Shown: in pieces, positions 5,604 through 5,986 of the stretch | Numbering within the stretch: the first letter of the stretch is position 1 | Layout of the letters: every line of letters starts with the position of its first letter | NCBI GenBank assembly: GCA_017411885.1 | Contig: JAFQPF010000195.1 | Coordinates: 1-5,986, forward strand | Length of the DNA: 5,986 nucleotides | Reading direction: 5' to 3' | From: Clostridia bacterium | GTDB taxonomy: Bacteria > Bacillota_A > Clostridia > Oscillospirales > CAG-272 | Program-made: the position numbers and the translations under genes | The notes under the pieces: model-generated | What the model saw: the letters and a program-made list of their open reading frames with translations, nothing else | What the model was told of the DNA's origin: nothing | Databases searched by the model: none

Positions 5604-5632
5604 AGTATATCACAAGGCAAACCAAACTTCAA
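5604..5632 (-). promoter_or_regulatory. Vegetative promoter of the HIT-esterase operon
   Basis: On the minus strand TTGAAG (5627-5632), a 17-nt spacer and TATACT (5604-5609) preceded by TGA (extended -10). Transcription would start near 5597, leaving a leader of about 65 nt that carries a GGGGCAAGTGGTCGCC segment (5579-5594). Confidence 0.85.
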
Positions 5633-5653
5633 GATGCATTTTTGATTAAATAT

Positions 5654-5668
5654 GCAATTTTGCAACTT
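5654..5668. repeat. Promoter-upstream motif shared with 2863-2879
   Basis: GCAATTTTGCAACTT on the plus strand, 21 bp upstream of the -35 box of the HIT operon. It matches the site upstream of the pyrophosphokinase promoter except for a 2-bp insertion there. The rest of the divergent region 5633-5713 is AT-rich with a weak TCGAA/TTCGA inverted repeat (5670-5674 / 5685-5689) and nothing else I recognise. Confidence 0.3.
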
Positions 5669-5713
5669 TTCGAAAAATTTTATCTTCGATTTCAATCAGT
5701 TAACAAAATCTTA

Positions 5714-5742
5714 TTGACTTATTGATATAAAACGGATATAAT
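5714..5742 (+). promoter_or_regulatory. Strong vegetative promoter of the DUF1858 gene
   Basis: TTGACT (5714-5719), a 17-nt spacer and a perfect TATAAT (5737-5742). Transcription would start near 5749, leaving a leader of about 26 nt. It diverges from the HIT operon promoter, with 81 bp between the two -35 boxes. Confidence 0.9.
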
Positions 5743-5775
5743 TATAAGTGAAATACTAAGAAAGGATGAAATACA

Positions 5776-5976
5776 ATGGAAGTAACCAAGGATTCAATCA
5801 TAGGTGACGTTCTTGATTTTGACCGCGGAACTGCTCAGTTCTTCCTTGAAATAGGTATGCACTGCCTCGGATGCCCCTCTGCAAGAGGTGAAAGCATCGA
5901 AGCCGCTTGCGCCGTTCACGGAACAGACGCTGAAGCGCTCGTTGCCAAGATCAACGATTACCTTGCAACAAAGTAA
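5776..5976 (+). CDS. DUF1858 / hybrid-cluster-protein-associated redox-disulfide domain protein
   Basis: 66 residues, a complete stand-alone DUF1858 domain. The pattern VTKDSIIGDVLDF, then a helix ending in FFLEIGMHCLGCPSARGESIEAAC, is characteristic; C30 and C33 form the CxxC pair, and C45 is a further conserved cysteine. Members of this family are thought to be small redox-active or metal/sulfur-handling proteins, often encoded near hybrid cluster (prismane) proteins or fused to ScdA/RIC-type iron-sulfur repair proteins; no such partner is visible within the window. AAAGGA (5761-5766) lies 9 nt upstream of the ATG. The only rightward gene here, transcribed from its own strong promoter; whether another gene follows in the operon cannot be seen, as only 10 bases remain and no terminator is present in them. 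Confidence 0.9.
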   Translation: MEVTKDSIIGDVLDFDRGTAQFFLEIGMHCLGCPSARGESIEAACAVHGTDAEALVAKINDYLATK

Positions 5977-5986
5977 TATCACTTAA

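Noticed and set aside
5737..5746. Palindrome TATAATTATA overlapping the -10 as a PerR/Fur-type operator
   Set aside because: It lacks the spacing and length of a PerR box (two 7-bp arms around one base); a palindrome of this kind arises easily from a TATAAT in AT-rich DNA.

Overview
The window looks like chromosome of an anaerobic, probably spore-forming Clostridia member of the Ruminococcus/Oscillospiraceae type. This is an inference. It rests on strong GGAG-type ribosome binding sites, TTGACA/TATAAT-type promoters, a spore cortex-lytic (SleC-like) protein pair, a carbohydrate-esterase pair typical of plant-fibre degraders, and a small DUF1858 redox-disulfide protein common in anaerobic Firmicutes. 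All genes read leftward (minus strand) except the last one at the right edge. I see no mobile element, CRISPR array, tRNA or rRNA.

Layout from right to left. At 5776-5976 (+) is a complete DUF1858 protein with its own strong promoter. It diverges across about 240 bp from a minus-strand operon that starts at a good extended -10 promoter (5604-5632). That operon encodes a HIT-family nucleotide hydrolase (5193-5531) and then two tandem paralogous CE15-like alpha/beta-hydrolases (4082-5191 and 2942-4066). Spacings are 1 and 15 nt, and the operon ends at a strong intrinsic terminator (2895-2934). Next is a single-gene unit for a divergent 374-residue ribose-phosphate pyrophosphokinase-like protein (1661-2785), with its own promoter (2825-2853) and terminator (1609-1642). 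After it comes a 265-bp non-coding stretch packed with inverted repeats. It acts as leader for two overlapping genes, a 137-residue beta-sandwich protein (982-1395) and a SpoIID-domain plus peptidoglycan-binding-domain protein that runs off the left edge (1-982).

How the genes fit together. The left-hand pair matches, from memory of the family, the two halves of the clostridial cortex-lytic proenzyme SleC, here split into two translationally coupled genes near the pro/mature boundary. The two esterases lack signal peptides, so they most likely act in the cytoplasm on imported uronic-acid-containing or esterified oligosaccharides. They share a catalytic Ser/Asp/His pattern that differs from the textbook Ser/Glu/His triad of CE15. 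I find no clearly new multi-gene system. The most interesting points are the split SleC, the structured leader in front of it, the unevenly diverged tandem esterases, and a short sequence shared by two of the promoter regions.
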